Shown here piece by piece: positions 33,659-47,091 of a stretch of DNA of 64,000 nucleotides (position 1 is its first letter; each line of letters opens with the position of its first letter). Source of the DNA: Phaeosaccion multiseriatum (Eukaryota; Ochrophyta, other classes); contig OZ218957.1 in the NCBI GenBank assembly GCA_965112735.1, positions 1,984,001 to 2,048,000 of the forward strand, read 5' to 3'. Below the pieces are notes generated by a model. It worked only from the letters and a program-made list of their open reading frames with translations. It ran no database searches and was not told the origin of the DNA. The translations under genes were made by a program, and so were the position numbers.

Positions 33659-34666
33659 CGTAGCTCCACTGTGGCTCTTTGGCTCGCGCTCCCTCTTGCG
33701 TTCCAAATCCAAACCGCCACTTCATGGAGTGCCATCCAAAGAATTGGGCCAAAATGTGCCCCAAGAGCCATCATCATCACCAGATCGAACCCTGAAGTGC
33801 TAACTCTGCCGCTGGTATGAGCCCGCCTGCAGTGCTACCTACGATGTGCTGCCCGGTGTGACGGTGTCTCGCAACGCCATACAGTCGTATGATCGTGTGT
33901 CACTCGATGGGGCCCACTCTCGACCACTCGATGTCGTATGGTCGAGTATGGGCCTGTGCCTGCTGGCGGCCCAGGGCCCGGTAGCATGGTACACGTCAGT
34001 GGTCGATATTTGAGCGAAGTGAAGCCCGGCCCTCACCCCCTCTTGAAGCGGCTGGGCGCAGGGGCGTTCGCGTAGAAGCGGCTCTAGAACTTCAAAGTCG
34101 ATAAAAGACTCATTGACATGGCCGAAGAGGCCGTTGAGCGGAGGTAATCATCAGGCACGGTATCCCGCCCGATCAAAGGAGGGGAGGCAGGAGGCACAAG
34201 CAATCGGCCGACCCAATTAGCCCTCGGTCGCTGGCCTTTTCCCGCACTGCACGCACCCACGCACGGACGCACGCACGCACACACGCTAACACGAAGACAA
34301 ACGCATCGCTTCGCACCCGGGGCGGTGTCAACATGACGGAGTCAGTGAGGAGGGACTTGTGACCTTAGTCAATTCAGCAAAGAAGGCAACAATATGGAAG
34401 AGGACGTCAGGACGTCAGGACCGACGGCGGGTGTTTCAATTCTGTGTGGGTTGGTGCTCCAATCGCCAACAAGTTCACGAATGCGATGCAGTTGGGGGCG
34501 TGATATTTAGAACGTGCTTTGCGACATGAGTTCTCTTCTCTTCGTATGCTGTCACGCTCGTTAAGAGCACAGAGAGGCGAGGCGTGTTGTAAGAGCAACG
34601 GATGGGGATCAGGACAAGGACCAATTTTAGAAACCTCTCACCGGGGTAAGAAAGAAGGGCAACAAC
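33659..34666. promoter_or_regulatory. Divergent intergenic region, CAP-G / SEC14-EDR2
   Basis: 1 kb between divergent start codons and the largest such gap here. I see no gene, tRNA or clear element. It contains palindrome-like TCACTCGATG / CGACCACTCGATGTCG words around 33900-33935. Confidence 0.4.
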
Positions 34667-37600
34667 ATGCCTCCTACGCCTCTCTACCACCCCCTGGATC
34701 CCGCGGGGAGATCAGGAAAGGGGAGTGGGCATCTCAATTACTTGAGCAAGCGCCAGGAGCAGGCCCTCCAAAGCCTCAAGAACGCGCTGAAGAAGGGGCT
34801 GGGCAGCCCTTGGCTCCTGCAGGGACCCGGCGAGCAAGAGACCGTGTGCTTGCTCCGCTACCTCAGGGCGACGCAGTTCGACGATAAGAAGGCCCTGGCT
34901 CTCGTGTCCTCCAATCTCAAGTGGCGCGTGGCGCTCGGTGTGGAAGAGCTACGGAAGTTCTCTCCGGGTGAGTGCCGATTGGATTGGTTTTTTTGTTTTT
35001 CTCTCTTGTTCTCATGTTGGTCACTCCCTCCCTCCCTCTCTCTATCTATGTATATACCTCTCTCTCTCCTGTGCGTTAGTGTGTGTTTGTCGTCCACTCG
35101 CCATACCAACAACCGTTCTTCACCTCTTAACCTTTATCGTCGTCCGTCTTTCCATCCCACATCGCACCAATGCCTTCCTCATGCTCATCACCATCCTTCC
35201 CCCCCCCCCGTCTCCGCCTTCCCTGCCCGACCCATGCTCATCTCGCTCATCTCATGCGCCTTACTGGCAGAGGACCTACGTGAATCACACCTCCTTCCCT
35301 CCAACTTCGAGCCGCCCAGTTACCAAGTAGCGGGCGTGGATAAGCAGGTGCGGCAGCAGGCATACAGGCAAATGGTCACAGGCAGGAAGGATGGAAGATA
35401 GCTGGACTTGAATAAGGCCTCTTCCTTCCCCTCTCTCTCTTTCTCTCTTATCCCCTCCCACTCTCCAATCCCCCCCCCCCTCCTCCTCCTCCCCTCCTCC
35501 TCCCTATCCCCCTGTACCACCACCACTTCCAACAGGGCCGTCCGGTGGTGATCTTCGCTCTCAAGCAGCTCCGCAACGTCCTCCAATCATGCCCTAGCGA
35601 GCTTCTCGTCCGCTACTTCGCCTGGGCCATGGAGCGCGTGCTCGGCGAGCTAGCCGCTTGCATGCTTAGCTCCGGCTTCATTGTGGAGCAGCTCACTGTC
35701 GTGTTGGATGGCACCGGATGGGATCTACAGGGGGTGGACGATGATGAAGTCGCCCTGCTCAGAGAAGTGGTGGGGGTGGCGCTGTTGTACTATCCCGAGC
35801 GGTTAGGGCAATTGCTCATCCTCAATGCTCCGCCCATCATGCCCAGCATCCTTGAGGCATTCGGCCTGGGGAACATGCTCGGCAGCAGCAGAGGGCAGCA
35901 GCAGCATCAGCAGCAGCAGCAGCAGCAGCAGTTGGTGATACAGCAGCAGAAGGAGCATGGTATGGGCCAACAAGGACGCAAGATTTTCATTCTCGAGAGC
36001 ACACAAGAATTGCTGTCCTATGTGGATGCAGAGGAGCTACCCGAGGGCTATGGCGGTTCGGAGAGTCGACCGCATCTTTTGAGGACCATGTCTGTGCCAA
36101 CAGTGGTGGAGCGCGAATCGTCGCAGGAAGGAGAAGAGGAGGCAGAGGGAGAGGGAGAGGGAGAGGCAGAGGCGCGATCACAACAATCCACATCCTCCCC
36201 CCCAGCCCAAGCTCAGGGGGCTGACGTGGGATTGAGACGACGGATTGGTGCTTCTGCTTCTTCGACGGTTACATGGACAGAGTCATCCGTTCCCCTGCTC
36301 TCCGGCTACGGCAGAGCTGTAGACGAGGTGTCCGAAGGAGCAGCAGGAGAAGGACGCGGAGGGGGCGGGGGGAGCGGGGAGGAGGGCGGGGTGTGGGTGA
36401 CCACGAGCCATGCCTTCTTCCTGTGCGTCTCTCTTCTCGCGTGTGTGGCCTACAACCCCGTGCTCACTCAGACTCTCCTTCTATTGGCCGCCCTTGCTCT
36501 TGGACTACGGTCCTGGCAAGAGCAGGATCAGCGCGCCAAGACCCCTCTGTCGAGGCTGGTGGAAGATGTGCTGGGCCCGGTGGCAGAGAGGGAGGAGAGA
36601 GTGGCAGAGAGGGAAGAGAGAGAAGGACGAGGGGGGGTCCGAAGGGGCCTTGTAGTTGGGGTTGGGATGCGGCGTTTGGAAGGTCTGCACTCACCACGGA
36701 ATGATGATGCTAGTGGAGGAGGAGGAAGAGGGCAGAGGTCCTTGTCGTGGGCGGACGATGCGAACGACGAGGTGGATGAGACTCGCACGCACCCACACAA
36801 CAGAGACTTGCCTCCTTCTGCCTCCTCTTCCGTGGAGAGGGAGCCGCCCCCTTCCTGGCGGCTTGGCCTCGGCCCCGTGAGAGAGGAGCGGCCGTACTCT
36901 CTTCGGGCGGCCAAGGTAATCATCGAGCAGGTGCTACCTCTTGTGGGGGGGGGTGGCAGGGGAGCGTCTAGCTTCGACTCCTTCCTCTTCGTCGTCAGAA
37001 TCAGCAGCAGCACCGAAGCAGCAACAGCAGCAGTAGTTGGTGATACAGCAGGAGCGGGAGACGGAGGAGGAGGAGGAGATGGTAGTGGAAGGATTGTGAA
37101 GCGGCAGGAGTGGCGTCAGTGGCGGCGCCTGGTGGAGTTTGTGGCTCTGGTGAGAGCGCTCGCCGAGGAGGGCATCGTTTTGGATCAGAGTACACCGCCA
37201 CCATCATCGTCATCGACGTCCTCATCGTCCAGGCGACGCTCGAGTGTCGGTGGCAGCGGCAACGGTGGCAGCGACGCGGGAGGAGGGGAAGGAGGAGGAG
37301 CAGGAGGAGCAGGAGGAGGAGGAGGAGGAGGAGGGGGGGGCACCTGGGATCTTCCTCCGACTCTTTGCACAAAGGCGCTTACCACCAAAATGCAAGCCTG
37401 GCTACAGACCCTGCTGTCACTACCTGCCCCGCACGACGGCAGAGGCAACAGAGGTAGCCTTGGCAAGGGGGGGGGAGGGGGGTCGGCTAAACCCACACCA
37501 CGAACAAACGAGTTAAGCTTGGGGTACTGGGATCACCCCCTAGTCCGCGAGTTTCTCGGAGCGTCTCCTGTGGTTGTGTCCCAAGTCGACGTTACAGCCT

Positions 37601-40600
37601 CTGGAACGGCAGCAGCAGCTGTAGCAACAGTAGTAGTAGCAGCTTCAGCAGTTGGTGGTACAGCAGCGCCTTCTCGGCCGCCGCTTTCACAGAGCGTTGA
37701 GAGTCACTCCAGAGGAGTGAGGGGAGGAGGAGGAGGAGGAGGAGGAGGAGGAGGAGGAGGAGGAGGAGGCGTCGCTGGTAGGGGCCGCCCGTCCTCTCCC
37801 GCGGACGGGAGGGCATCAGGGCGAAGCTCTCCGGGGGGGGGTGCATCAGGGTGGGGTGAGGGCACCCCGCCATCGACCCCCCCGCCTTGGAGTGCGAGGA
37901 ACAGAAGTGGCGGCAGTGTCAGCGGCAGCCCCTCTCCGTTGCTGAGGTCGAGCGTCGTTGCCACTGGGTCTGAGGCGGAGGCTGCTGCTCGTGAGGCGGG
38001 CAGCGGTGGTAGTGGTGGTGGTGGCCGAGGAGGAGGAGGAGGAGGAGGAGGAGGAGGAGGAGAGGAGGAGTATTCTGCTCTGACACCAGGTACAAGTAGC
38101 GAGTCGGTGGCAGTGGAGAGCTTCGAGGCTGTGGAGCTCGACTTTGTGCGTCCGGAGCTCTTGTCCATGTTCAAGGACGCCGGAGACGTGCACGACATGA
38201 GACTGCCCCTCAAGGAGGAGAATCGATGGGTGCAAAAGACTGACAAGGCGGCGGATAAGGCCGACAGGGCTGGCACACCAAGGGGCGGCGGTAGTAGTAG
38301 TAGTAAGGGCGGCAAAAGCCCCCGGGGGGGAGGAGGGGGTAGTAGGAGTAGTCTTACAACGGAGGAGTGTGTCCATGAGCTGGGCGTGGGTGTGTTGGGG
38401 GGGGGGGTGGAGGGGGGCGGCGGATATGCTTATACTCCTCAGGGTGGAGGCGGGGGGTCACCGCTGCCACCGGGGGGAGGGATGCAGCCTTCTCCGAGCC
38501 ACAGTCATAGCCACAGTTACGGCAGTTACGGCAGTTACGGCGGCAGCGAGGAGGCATCTGCTTCTGCTGGCGGCGGAGGAGGAGGAGGTGGAGAAGGACA
38601 GAGAGGGAGGAAGCGGGCTCTGGCGCGAAAGCTGGTGCGGAGGGTTCGCAACAAGGTGACGGGGAAAGGGTCCAAAGGAGACAAGACGGAGGGTGCCGGG
38701 GAGGCGCTCTTTCGGTTGCTGCACGTGGACGTGATGCAAGTGCCGGTGAGTAGAAGGCGGGGGAGGAGGAGGAGGAGGAGGAGGAGGAGGAGGAGCAGGA
38801 GGAGCAGGAGGAGGAGGAGGAGGAGCAGGAGGAGGAGGAGCAGGGGGAGGAGGAGGAGGAGCAGGGGGAGGGGAAGGTTGTTTCTTGATTGATTGTTTGT
38901 ATGTTTGAAGTTATTGCCCCATGTGTGTGCGCGGTGCGAGTCCCCAAGCTCAACTCAGAGCCCCAGACTCGCCCTTCTCTCCTCTCTATCTCCTCTCCTC
39001 TCCTCACCCCTTCTCTCCTTGACTCTTCCCTCCTCTCCTCCACTCTTCTCTCCCCATCCTCTCCTCTCCTCTCCCCTCCTCTCCTCCACTCTCCTCTCTT
39101 CTCCCCCACTCTCCTCTCCTCTCCTCTCCTCCCCTCTCTCATGCACACACACACTCATCCACTCTGCGCTGTACAGGAGGACGAGCCCCTTCAGCGCATG
39201 GATCATGTGGCGGCCGTCCCCGGGGGGCGTGTGAGTCGCCGAGTACAGCATCTGTCCGCTCCGAGGACGGGTGGCGGAGAGGAGTACTTCGTCTTTATCG
39301 TCAACCTTCAGATCCCCGCTCCTCCTGCTCCTCGATCTGGCAGCAGCAGCAGTAGCAGCAGCAGCAGCAAGGGTAGCAGCAAAGGTAGCAGCAAGGGAAG
39401 CCAGGCGGCTCCTCGACCGGCAGCGAGCGTGGTGCTGTACTGGGGTATTCCCTTGGGGCTGTGGCAGCCCGATGGCGCAGACTCGGGAGGAGGAGGAGGA
39501 GGAGGAGACGGTGTTACCCTCACGCCTCTCCAGAAGCAGCTCATGCGACAGTTCCTAAGCATGCCGTACGGAAGTGATGGAAGCGAGGAGCACTGTGGCA
39601 TTGTTCCAGACACTGACTTCAAGAACAGCTCCTTCATGGTGTGTTGCAAGCTCCTGTCCACCCCTTCCTCCTCCTCCTCCTCCTCCTCCTCCTCCTCCTC
39701 CTTCTCCTCTACTTCTCCTTCCTCTGCCCCTTCCTCCCCCTCCTCCACCCCTCCCCCGCCTGCCGCCGCGGAGAGGGAGAGCAGCAGCAGCACCCTCGGC
39801 GTACTGAAGAAGCTTGTACAGGATGGTGCGACGCATCGGCTAGGGAAGGTCGTCGTGCAGAGATACTTCCGCGGTCTAAACTACATGGAGACGTGCATCG
39901 ACGTCAGCTCAAGCCCACTCGCCTCCACCGCGGTCAATGCGCTTCTCAGTGCGGGCCCGGCCCTCGCCCTAGACTTTGCCTTCTACCTGCAAGGAGCCAA
40001 GGCGCTGTTTGGGGTGGTGCGGATGACCGGTGTGGACCTAAGAGTCGCGGAGAGCCTTCGAATGGCCCCGGGGGAGGTGCTTAAAGGAACCCTTCAGCAG
40101 GAGAATGTGCGCCGTTCTTCTTGCAAGGTACACCCTTTTCATCAGCGGGTGATGGACTCTCGCTTCACGCATGGCTTCTCGCTGCGGGGGGTGGGAGGTC
40201 GCCTGTTGCAGCAGCCGCAGCAGCCACATCAGCAGAGCTCTGCCTCCTTCTTCCCCGCCTTGGGCAAGCTTGTGCATGTGCGGCTCTACAGAGTCAACAC
40301 CGATGGGCCGCACTTGGGACGAGTGGATCACATTGTGTCGGAGGGGCAGGCCAAGAGAGAGCTGGACGAGCTCAAGGCCAGGTACCTCCCTCAGCAGCAG
40401 CAGCAGCAGTCAGGGATGGACAACGGCGGTGAAGAGCAGCGCATCCTCTGGGTGGTCAATGTGCAGCTGCCCATGGCGAGGAGTGACGGGCCGGTGGTCC
40501 CCCAAGGAGGGGAAGGAGGAGGAGGAGGAGGAGGGGGAGGAGGAGGAGGAGGAGGAGGAGGAGGAGGAGGAGGAGGAGGAGGAGGAGGGGGTATATGCAG

Positions 40601-42110
40601 TACTCCGAAGAGCCTTGTGCTGTACTTCCTCGTGAACATGAGCGAGGATGAGCAGGCGGTGCGTGAGGTGGGGCAGATGGAGATGGAGCAGCGCCGACCC
40701 GCCGTCGCCCTCTTTCGAGAGTTTTGCGATCTGCCCTTCTCCTCTTCCTCCGCCCCACCCTTGCAGTCCGATGGCGGTGACGGTGGCGGTGGCGGTGGCT
40801 CCGGCGGCAGTACTAGTCGCAGAAGTGGCGATGGCCGTAGGGTGCCATCCTCCTTATCATCATCGTCATCATCGTCTTCGGCCCCGGGCTCGGACGATTA
40901 CAAGTACGACGGTTTTTTGCCTTCGCACGACATGCGCAATATGTCACTGAAAGTGCTTCCTCGTGTCCTGGAGGGGCCCTGGGTGGTGAAAAAGGCTCTG
41001 GAGGCATTGCAGGCACGGCCGAGCAGAGGTCCGGGGGTGTTGCTGGGGCAGAAGCTTACTTGCAAGTACTTTCGAGGCCAGGGGTATCTCGAGACCACGG
41101 TGGACATTTCCAGCTGCGTGGCGGCGCATGATACGACAAGGTGAGGGCGGTCGGTGGGGGGCGTGGAGGAGGGAAGGGGAGGAGAAGGGGGCAGGGCAGG
41201 GGAGGGGGGGAGCGAATACGAATACTCACTCATTTTATCAACTCTCTCATTCGCTCACTCCCTCACTCACTCACTCACTCACTCACTCACTCAACCGAAA
41301 CAGACTTGCGCTGACACACGCCAAGGCTCTGAAGCTGGAGCTGGGCTTTTGCCTCCATGCCGACACAGACAGGGACCTTCCCGAGCGGGTACTTGCAAGT
41401 GCAAGGATCAGTGGTCTCGATGTGGGGGCAGGATGCGAGGACCTGTACACAGAGGCATGTCCGGCCAAGAGCAAGGCTGTGGCTCCGTCTGCCAAGGAGA
41501 AGGAGGAGATGGAGATGATGAGCGTGAGGGAGCAATTGGAGCAAGAGGTTGATGGACAGAGGAAGGTTAGGAGGAGAGGGGAGGGGAAGGGAAGGGGAGG
41601 AAAATGTATGGGAGGAGAAAGGGTGTGCGAAGAGAAAGAACTCTGTTGTGTTTTGTGTATCTGTTCTTGTAATGGCCCGTGCTCCTCTGCGATGCACACA
41701 TGCAACTTCACGCCCCCTACCCTACCTTTCACACACACACACACACACCTACACATACTGCACATACACACCTCACAGGAAGCAGCAGCAACAGTAGAGG
41801 GGGCTGGTCTCAACCCGCCTGTGCTTGACGGTATGGTGCACGACCCCGGGGGGGAGAGCCCTTTCGATGTCCGGGGCCCTTCGTACCACAGAGACTCTGT
41901 TAAGATCCCTGCCGCCCCAGGTAGGTCCTGACCCCTCACCCTCACCCTGGCACTCACCATCACCCTCACCCCGAACCTCACCCTCACCCTCACCCTCACT
42001 CTCACCCTCACCCTCACCATCACCATCACCCTCACCTTCACCGTCACCATCACCCTTCACCCTCACCCTTAAAACTCATACTCACCCACACCCTCACCGT
42101 GACTGCATGC

Positions 42111-42150
<40 letters not shown>

Positions 42151-45100
42151 GCTGTTGTTGTCGTTGTTGTTGTTGGTGGTGGTGGTGGTGGTGCTGCTGC
42201 TACTGTTGTTGCTGTTGCTGTTGTTATTTGTTCGTGCTATTGTTGGATTTCATGAATTTATTTCATGAATTAACTTCCAAAAGCCGCCGGCAAGCTCTTG
42301 TATGTAGACTTGGTGTCCGTCGCGGACTCCGAGCTGGGACGTGTGGACCACATTGCTCGCCACGGAAGGTGCCAAGAGACCATGACACGCCTCCGCAAGG
42401 GGATGGCAGCCGATGGCTCCTCCAAGCTGTTTGTCAGCAACCTGCAGATGCCCGGATCGCCCCCGATCAGTCTTGTGTGCTATTGGGAGGTGGCAATGGG
42501 ACTGACAGGGGCACGGGAGGGGGAGGAAGGGCACGACCATGATAAGTTTGTACGCCTCTTTACGGAGTTTTGCACCTTGCCATCTTCATCTTCTGCTTCC
42601 TCCTCTACTTCTTCTTCTTCGTCTTCGTCTTCGGCCGGTAAGAACGACAACAGCACCAGTAACAGTAGTCACGGCAGAAAAAGAAACGGCAATACTGACG
42701 TTCAACACTTACCTTTGACACCACAGATGGCGACTTGGAGGAGGAAGAAATGGAGCAGCAGCTCACCGCCATCAGTGGACGTTACGGTGCTGACGATTTC
42801 CGAAACTGCCGCCTCAAGCTCCTGCCCAAGATCCGCCAGGGCCCTGCGCTGGTGAAGTATGTGGTTGGGAAGAAGCCTGTTCTTATTGCGAAGAAGATTA
42901 CGTGTAGGTACTTCTCGGCAGAACCCTGGTACTTTGAGGTGAGGATGAGGAGGAGGAGGAGGTGGAGGAGGGGGGAGGAGGAGGATGAGGAGGAGGAGGA
43001 GGAGGAGGAGGAGGAGGAGGAGGAGGAGGAGATGGGGGGAGGAGGAAGAGGAGGGTTGGAGGGGGGAGGGGAGGGGAGGGAGGGTGAGGAAGAGGCGAAG
43101 GAGGAGGAGGAGGAGGAGGAGGAGGAGGAGGATAAATGAATCGCAAGGCACTAAATCGCATCGAAATCGCATTTATCGAAACCGCAGGTGGATCTCGACA
43201 TTGGCAGCAGCACAGTGGCGTTTCGTGCAGCCAGCCAAGCGGCGGCAGTGGCGAGTCGTTTGAGCGTGGATCTGGGGTTTGTGGTGCAAGCAGAGGATGG
43301 AGGGGAGCTGCCGGAGATGCTTGTGGGGTGTGTCAACCTTCGCTTCCTCGACCTCAACCAGGCTCAACCTCTCTTCTTGTTAAGGAGGGAAGGGGCAGGG
43401 GCAGGAGGAGCGGTAGGGAAAGGGCTTGCTCTTTCTTCTTCGCTGAGTGGAGACGAAGGGGGAGGGAGCTTGCAATCGTCGTCGTCGTCGTCCATGCCCA
43501 CGGCCCCGGCTTCTCTCGTCTCGTCTCCAGCGTCTTCGTCACGTGAGTACCCACAGCAGCAGCAGGGACAGCAGCAGCAGCAGCAGGAGAACGAGGATGA
43601 GCAGCAACACCAACAGCAGCAGCAGCAACAGCTGCAAAGGACGATCGAAGGACGGAAGCGACAGCGGCAGCGCCTGCCCCTCCCCACCGCCAGCCCCGAG
43701 CTGAGGGCCTTCTTTGAGGACTCAGGCAGCAACAACGAGCACGTCTTCAAGCTCCGAGGCCGGAGGCAAGTTTCTGTTTCTGTTTGAGCTTGGGTTTGGG
43801 TTTCAGTTGAGCCCTGTCTGTATCTGTCTCTCTCGGTCTCTCCCCCCCCCTCTCCCCTCCTTCTGCGTTCCATTTTAACTCTTCGTCTCCCCCCTGCGCA
43901 CTCTTTGTGGCCCTCCCTTCCTCCCTCCCTCCTTTCCTCCCTCCCTCCCTCTACCCCCACCTCCCCACAGTTACATGTATGACCGAGTAAAGGATGATTC
44001 CGTGGCCTCCTTCGGCAAGCTTCTTCGCACCGACCTCTTCATCACCCCTCCTGGCCTCAGCAGGAGTGATCACATTGCCAGTGGTGGCAGGGCGGCACAA
44101 CACGTCGCAAGGATGAATGTGCAAGAGGGACAGTTCTTGTTCATTGTGAATATCCAGGTACGACGGTTACGACGGTTACCGTAACCGTAGGTACCTACCA
44201 ACACGATACCGCCAGTCCCCCCCCCCCCCCCAAATCCATGCATCCCAATGCCTCCATCCACTGCCATCCATCCCTTTCCATTATCGAGTGCTGCTCCTCT
44301 AAGCCCCCTTCAGTGGGAGGAGGGAGGAATTCTCTTATCTTGCACAGACGACCTTTGAAGGGCAACAGCCAACAGAGGGATCATCCCACCGGCCCAAGCC
44401 CAAGCACATCCATGGTGCCCCGAACTCATCCTGATTTCCTCTCTCTGTCTCTCTCCTCCTCTCTCTTTCTGTGTGTGTTATCTGCTCCTCTCTCCCTCTG
44501 GCTCTCTCCCTCTCCCCCTCCCTCCCTCCCTCCCTCCCTCCCTATCTTCCGGTCTCTCTCTCCCTCTCCCTCTCCTCCCCCCCCCCCCTCTCTGTCGCTC
44601 TCCCTCCATTTCAGGTGCCCGGCCGACCGCCCACGTCCATGGTGAACTACTGGCTCGTCGACATGCCTGTCAACCCCCCAGAGGAGGAGGACGAGGAGCC
44701 TCACATTGCCCTCTTTAGACGATTTGTGGACATGGAGGGGGCTGTGGAGGAGGCGGGGGAGGGAGGGGCAGACGGAGGAGGGGGGGGCGGAGGGAGCGAG
44801 TTTAGCGACGGACGCCTTCCTCTTGATGACTTCCGCAACACCCAGCTGAAGCTCATTCCCTGCATGATCGAAGGTGCGAGGGTGGGGGGACTTGGTTGAC
44901 TTTAGGCATCAACCTTGGAATTGCGTATGTGTGTGTGTGTGCGGGGGGGGAAGGGAGAGGGGAGAGAGGAGAGGAGGAGGGAGAGGGGAGAGGGGAGAGG
45001 AGAGAGAAGAGAGGGGGGAAGGGAGAGGGGAGAGGGGAGAGGCCTCCTCCTCCTCCTTCTTCTCCTTCTTCTCCTCCTCCTCCTTCTTCTCCTCCTCCTC

Positions 45101-45599
45101 CTTCTCCTCCTCCTCCTCCTCCTCTCCTCCTCCTCCTCTCCTCCCCCTCCTCCTCCCCCTCCTCCTCCTGCTCTCCTCTCCTCTCTCCCCTCTCCCTTCC
45201 CCTCTCTCTTCTCTCTCCTCTCCCCTCTTCCCCCCCCCCTCCTCCTCCTCCCCCTCCTCCTCCTGACTCCTTGTACCTGCTTTGCCCCCCCCCCCCCCAA
45301 CCACAGGGCCGTGGATGGTGCGCAAGGCAGTGGGTTCCAAACCCACCCTCATTGCGCAGAAACTGACTTGCCGTTACTTTCGAGGCGAGCGTTACATGGA
45401 AGTCGATATCGACATTGGCTCGAGTATGGTAGCCTACAACACGGTGTCGTTGGCCCTGGGGCAAGCCAGGCACGTGGTGGTCGATGTGGGCTTTTGCATC
45501 CAGGGGGAGAATGAAGACGAGTTGCCGGAGAGAATGATAGGAACGAGTCGCATTCTGCGGTTGGACATTACCAAGGCCGAGAGTCTGGAGGAGGAGTAG
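34667..45599 (+). CDS. SEC14/CRAL-TRIO protein with four tandem EDR2-C (DUF1336) domains
   Basis: Twelve exons join in phase: 34667-34967, 35271-35347, 35536-38745, 39177-41140, 41304-41565, 41779-41920, 42284-42637, 42727-42938, 43188-43765, 43971-44157, 44615-44873 and 45307-45599. The product has 2612 residues. A CRAL-TRIO N-lobe (CLLRYLRATQFDDKKAL) and lipid-binding fold (DKQGRPVVIFALKQL, LLILNAPPIMPSIL, about residues 25-300) come first. Two hydrophobic helices follow at about 415-460, then a long Gly/Ser-rich linker. Four EDR2-C domains are at about 1175-1490, 1515-1900, 1965-2230 and 2360-2605. Each has the RVDHI-type, F-VNLQ-P-type and CKYFRGQGYLETTVDISS-type motifs. EDR2-C is known from plant EDR2, a lipid-binding regulator of defence and cell death. 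The ninth intron uses a GC donor. Function in membrane lipid exchange or sensing is inferred. Confidence 0.85.
35931..35942 (+). repeat. Exact dispersed motif inside a (CAG)n polyglutamine run
   Basis: The 12-mer interrupts a CAG run in the SEC14 part and encodes QQLVIQQQ. It shows the composite arrangement (CAG)n-TTGGTGATA-(CAG)n most clearly. Confidence 0.9.
40506..40590 (+). repeat. (GGA)n coding tract between EDR2-C motifs
   Basis: A GGA run encodes about 25 glycines inside the second EDR2-C domain, at a surface-loop position between the VNVQLP and SLVLYFLVNM strands. Confidence 0.85.
41930..42080 (+). repeat. (CCCTCA)n-like hexamer array in intron of SEC14-EDR2
   Basis: Imperfect CACCCT/CACCAT hexamers immediately after the donor at 41921. 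Confidence 0.88.
42111..42230 (+). repeat. (TTG)n/(GTG)n tract in the same intron
   Basis: About 25 TTG triplets grading into GGT and CTG triplets, ending about 50 bp before the acceptor at 42283. Confidence 0.88.
43766..43970 (+). other. GC-AG intron
   Basis: The donor GAG|GCAAGT uses GC instead of GT, and the acceptor is CCCCACAG. Only this junction keeps frame and yields the EDR2-C start LRGRSYMYDRVKDD. GT alternatives a few bases downstream lead into stop codons. Confidence 0.8.
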
Positions 45600-46246
45600 T
45601 AGGGGGTGGGGGTGGGGAGGAGGACGAAGAGGAGATGCACTGCGGAAGAGGCTGGTGGAGAAGGGGCAGGAGCAGCAGAGCTCGGACGGTAGTGGTGGCG
45701 GTTTCGTCACGCTTCATTTCTGAAACAGCATTTCTGAAACAACAGCTGATGAGTGACGCGGGCTAGGACAGGACGTGTGTTTCGCTTGTATCGTAGGAGT
45801 TGCTACACGTTGCTGTGTGTGTCGTAGCAGTTGGTGATACACAAGAGACGCCAGGGCGATGCATGGTCAGATAGAGAGAGGATGACCTCCTCTCCTCCCT
45901 TCCCTTTATACAATTTACAAGTTATTTTCTTTTGCTCTCCTCTCCTCTATCCGCAGCTGCGTCTCTCAGTGTAAGGCAAGAGGCCCACATCAAGTGCAGT
46001 GCCGTGCCGTGCATGCCCCTCCTCCAACCGATCCTACCTACATAGCATAACATAACCCTGCGTGTGTGCAGTGACTGTTTCGGGGCAGAATGGCAGTGGA
46101 TGCTCCACCCTATCCGTCAAGGCGGATGGCAGTACACGTTCCACTCACACCGCGAGTCCGGTCCAATGCCCTCCGACTCCCCTGCTCTGCCCCCCTCCCC
46201 CACCCCCCAGGGCGCCTTCCTTCCTCCCTCAAGAGGAGCCTGGCGG
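45600..46246. other. Convergent intergenic region, SEC14-EDR2 / RAD52
   Basis: No gene is seen. It contains one exact copy of the dispersed motif at 45830-45841, plus AT-richer sequence around 45900 that may hold 3'-end signals. Confidence 0.6.
45830..45841 (+). repeat. Exact dispersed motif in intergenic DNA
   Basis: GTAGCAGTTGGTGATACAC lies outside any gene model, between two convergent stops. Confidence 0.9.
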
Positions 46247-46889
46247 CTACCGCTGCTGTTGCTGCATCTCCTGCCTGCTCCTCTTACACCCCGGACCGTT
46301 CCCCAGACCGTTCCCAGGACCGTTCGCGGAATACCGAGCATTGGCCGGTGCTGGCGATGATCCTGCAGATGGTATGATTGCTCCTGACCCTCGCCCCCCC
46401 TTCCCGCCACCGCCTCCTCTCCCTGCCACCCCTCCTTCTGCTTCTCCTCCTCCTCCTCCAGTTGCTGCTGCCGCAGCGGCTGCTGCTGACTTGGCTGCTG
46501 CTGCGTCTCTCTCAATATTGCTGAGCTCGTCCATGTCAATGTCCTGCGAGCAAAAAAAGTCGTCGAATTCGTCGAGCGAAGGGTCCGGGTCCGCACCAGT
46601 GTTGCCTGTGCCACTGTTAGCAGCGAGACTGCCTTGCACCGGAGGCTGTGGAGGGGTGACGGATATCTGTCGGGGCTGATGCGGCGACTGCTGCTGCTGC
46701 TGTTGTTGTTGTTGTTGTTGCTGTTGTTGTTGTGGCTGCTGCTGTTGTCGAGGTTGTGGCTGCTGTTGCTGTTGTCGTTGTTGCGGCTGCTGCTGCTGTG
46801 GCTGCTGAAGACTGCCCGACTGCTGTCGTGGCTGCTGCTGCTGCCGCTGCTGAGGGCTGACCTGTCGTGGCTGGTGCTGGTGTTGGACC

Positions 46890-46949
<60 letters not shown>

Positions 46950-46975
46950 AGTTGTTGGACCTGTTGTTGTTGTTT

Positions 46976-47055
<80 letters not shown>

Positions 47056-47057
47056 GC

Positions 47058-47091
<34 letters not shown>

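Noticed and set aside
40090-40140. Intron between EDR2-C domains one and two (GCAAG|GTACAC donor)
   Set aside because: No matching acceptor is needed: the frame reads through and the phase sum works without it. Not excluded without RNA data.
41930-42080. CCCTCA hexamers as an interstitial telomere tract
   Set aside because: The unit is imperfect, differs from TTTAGGG/TTAGGG and fits the many other intronic pyrimidine repeats.
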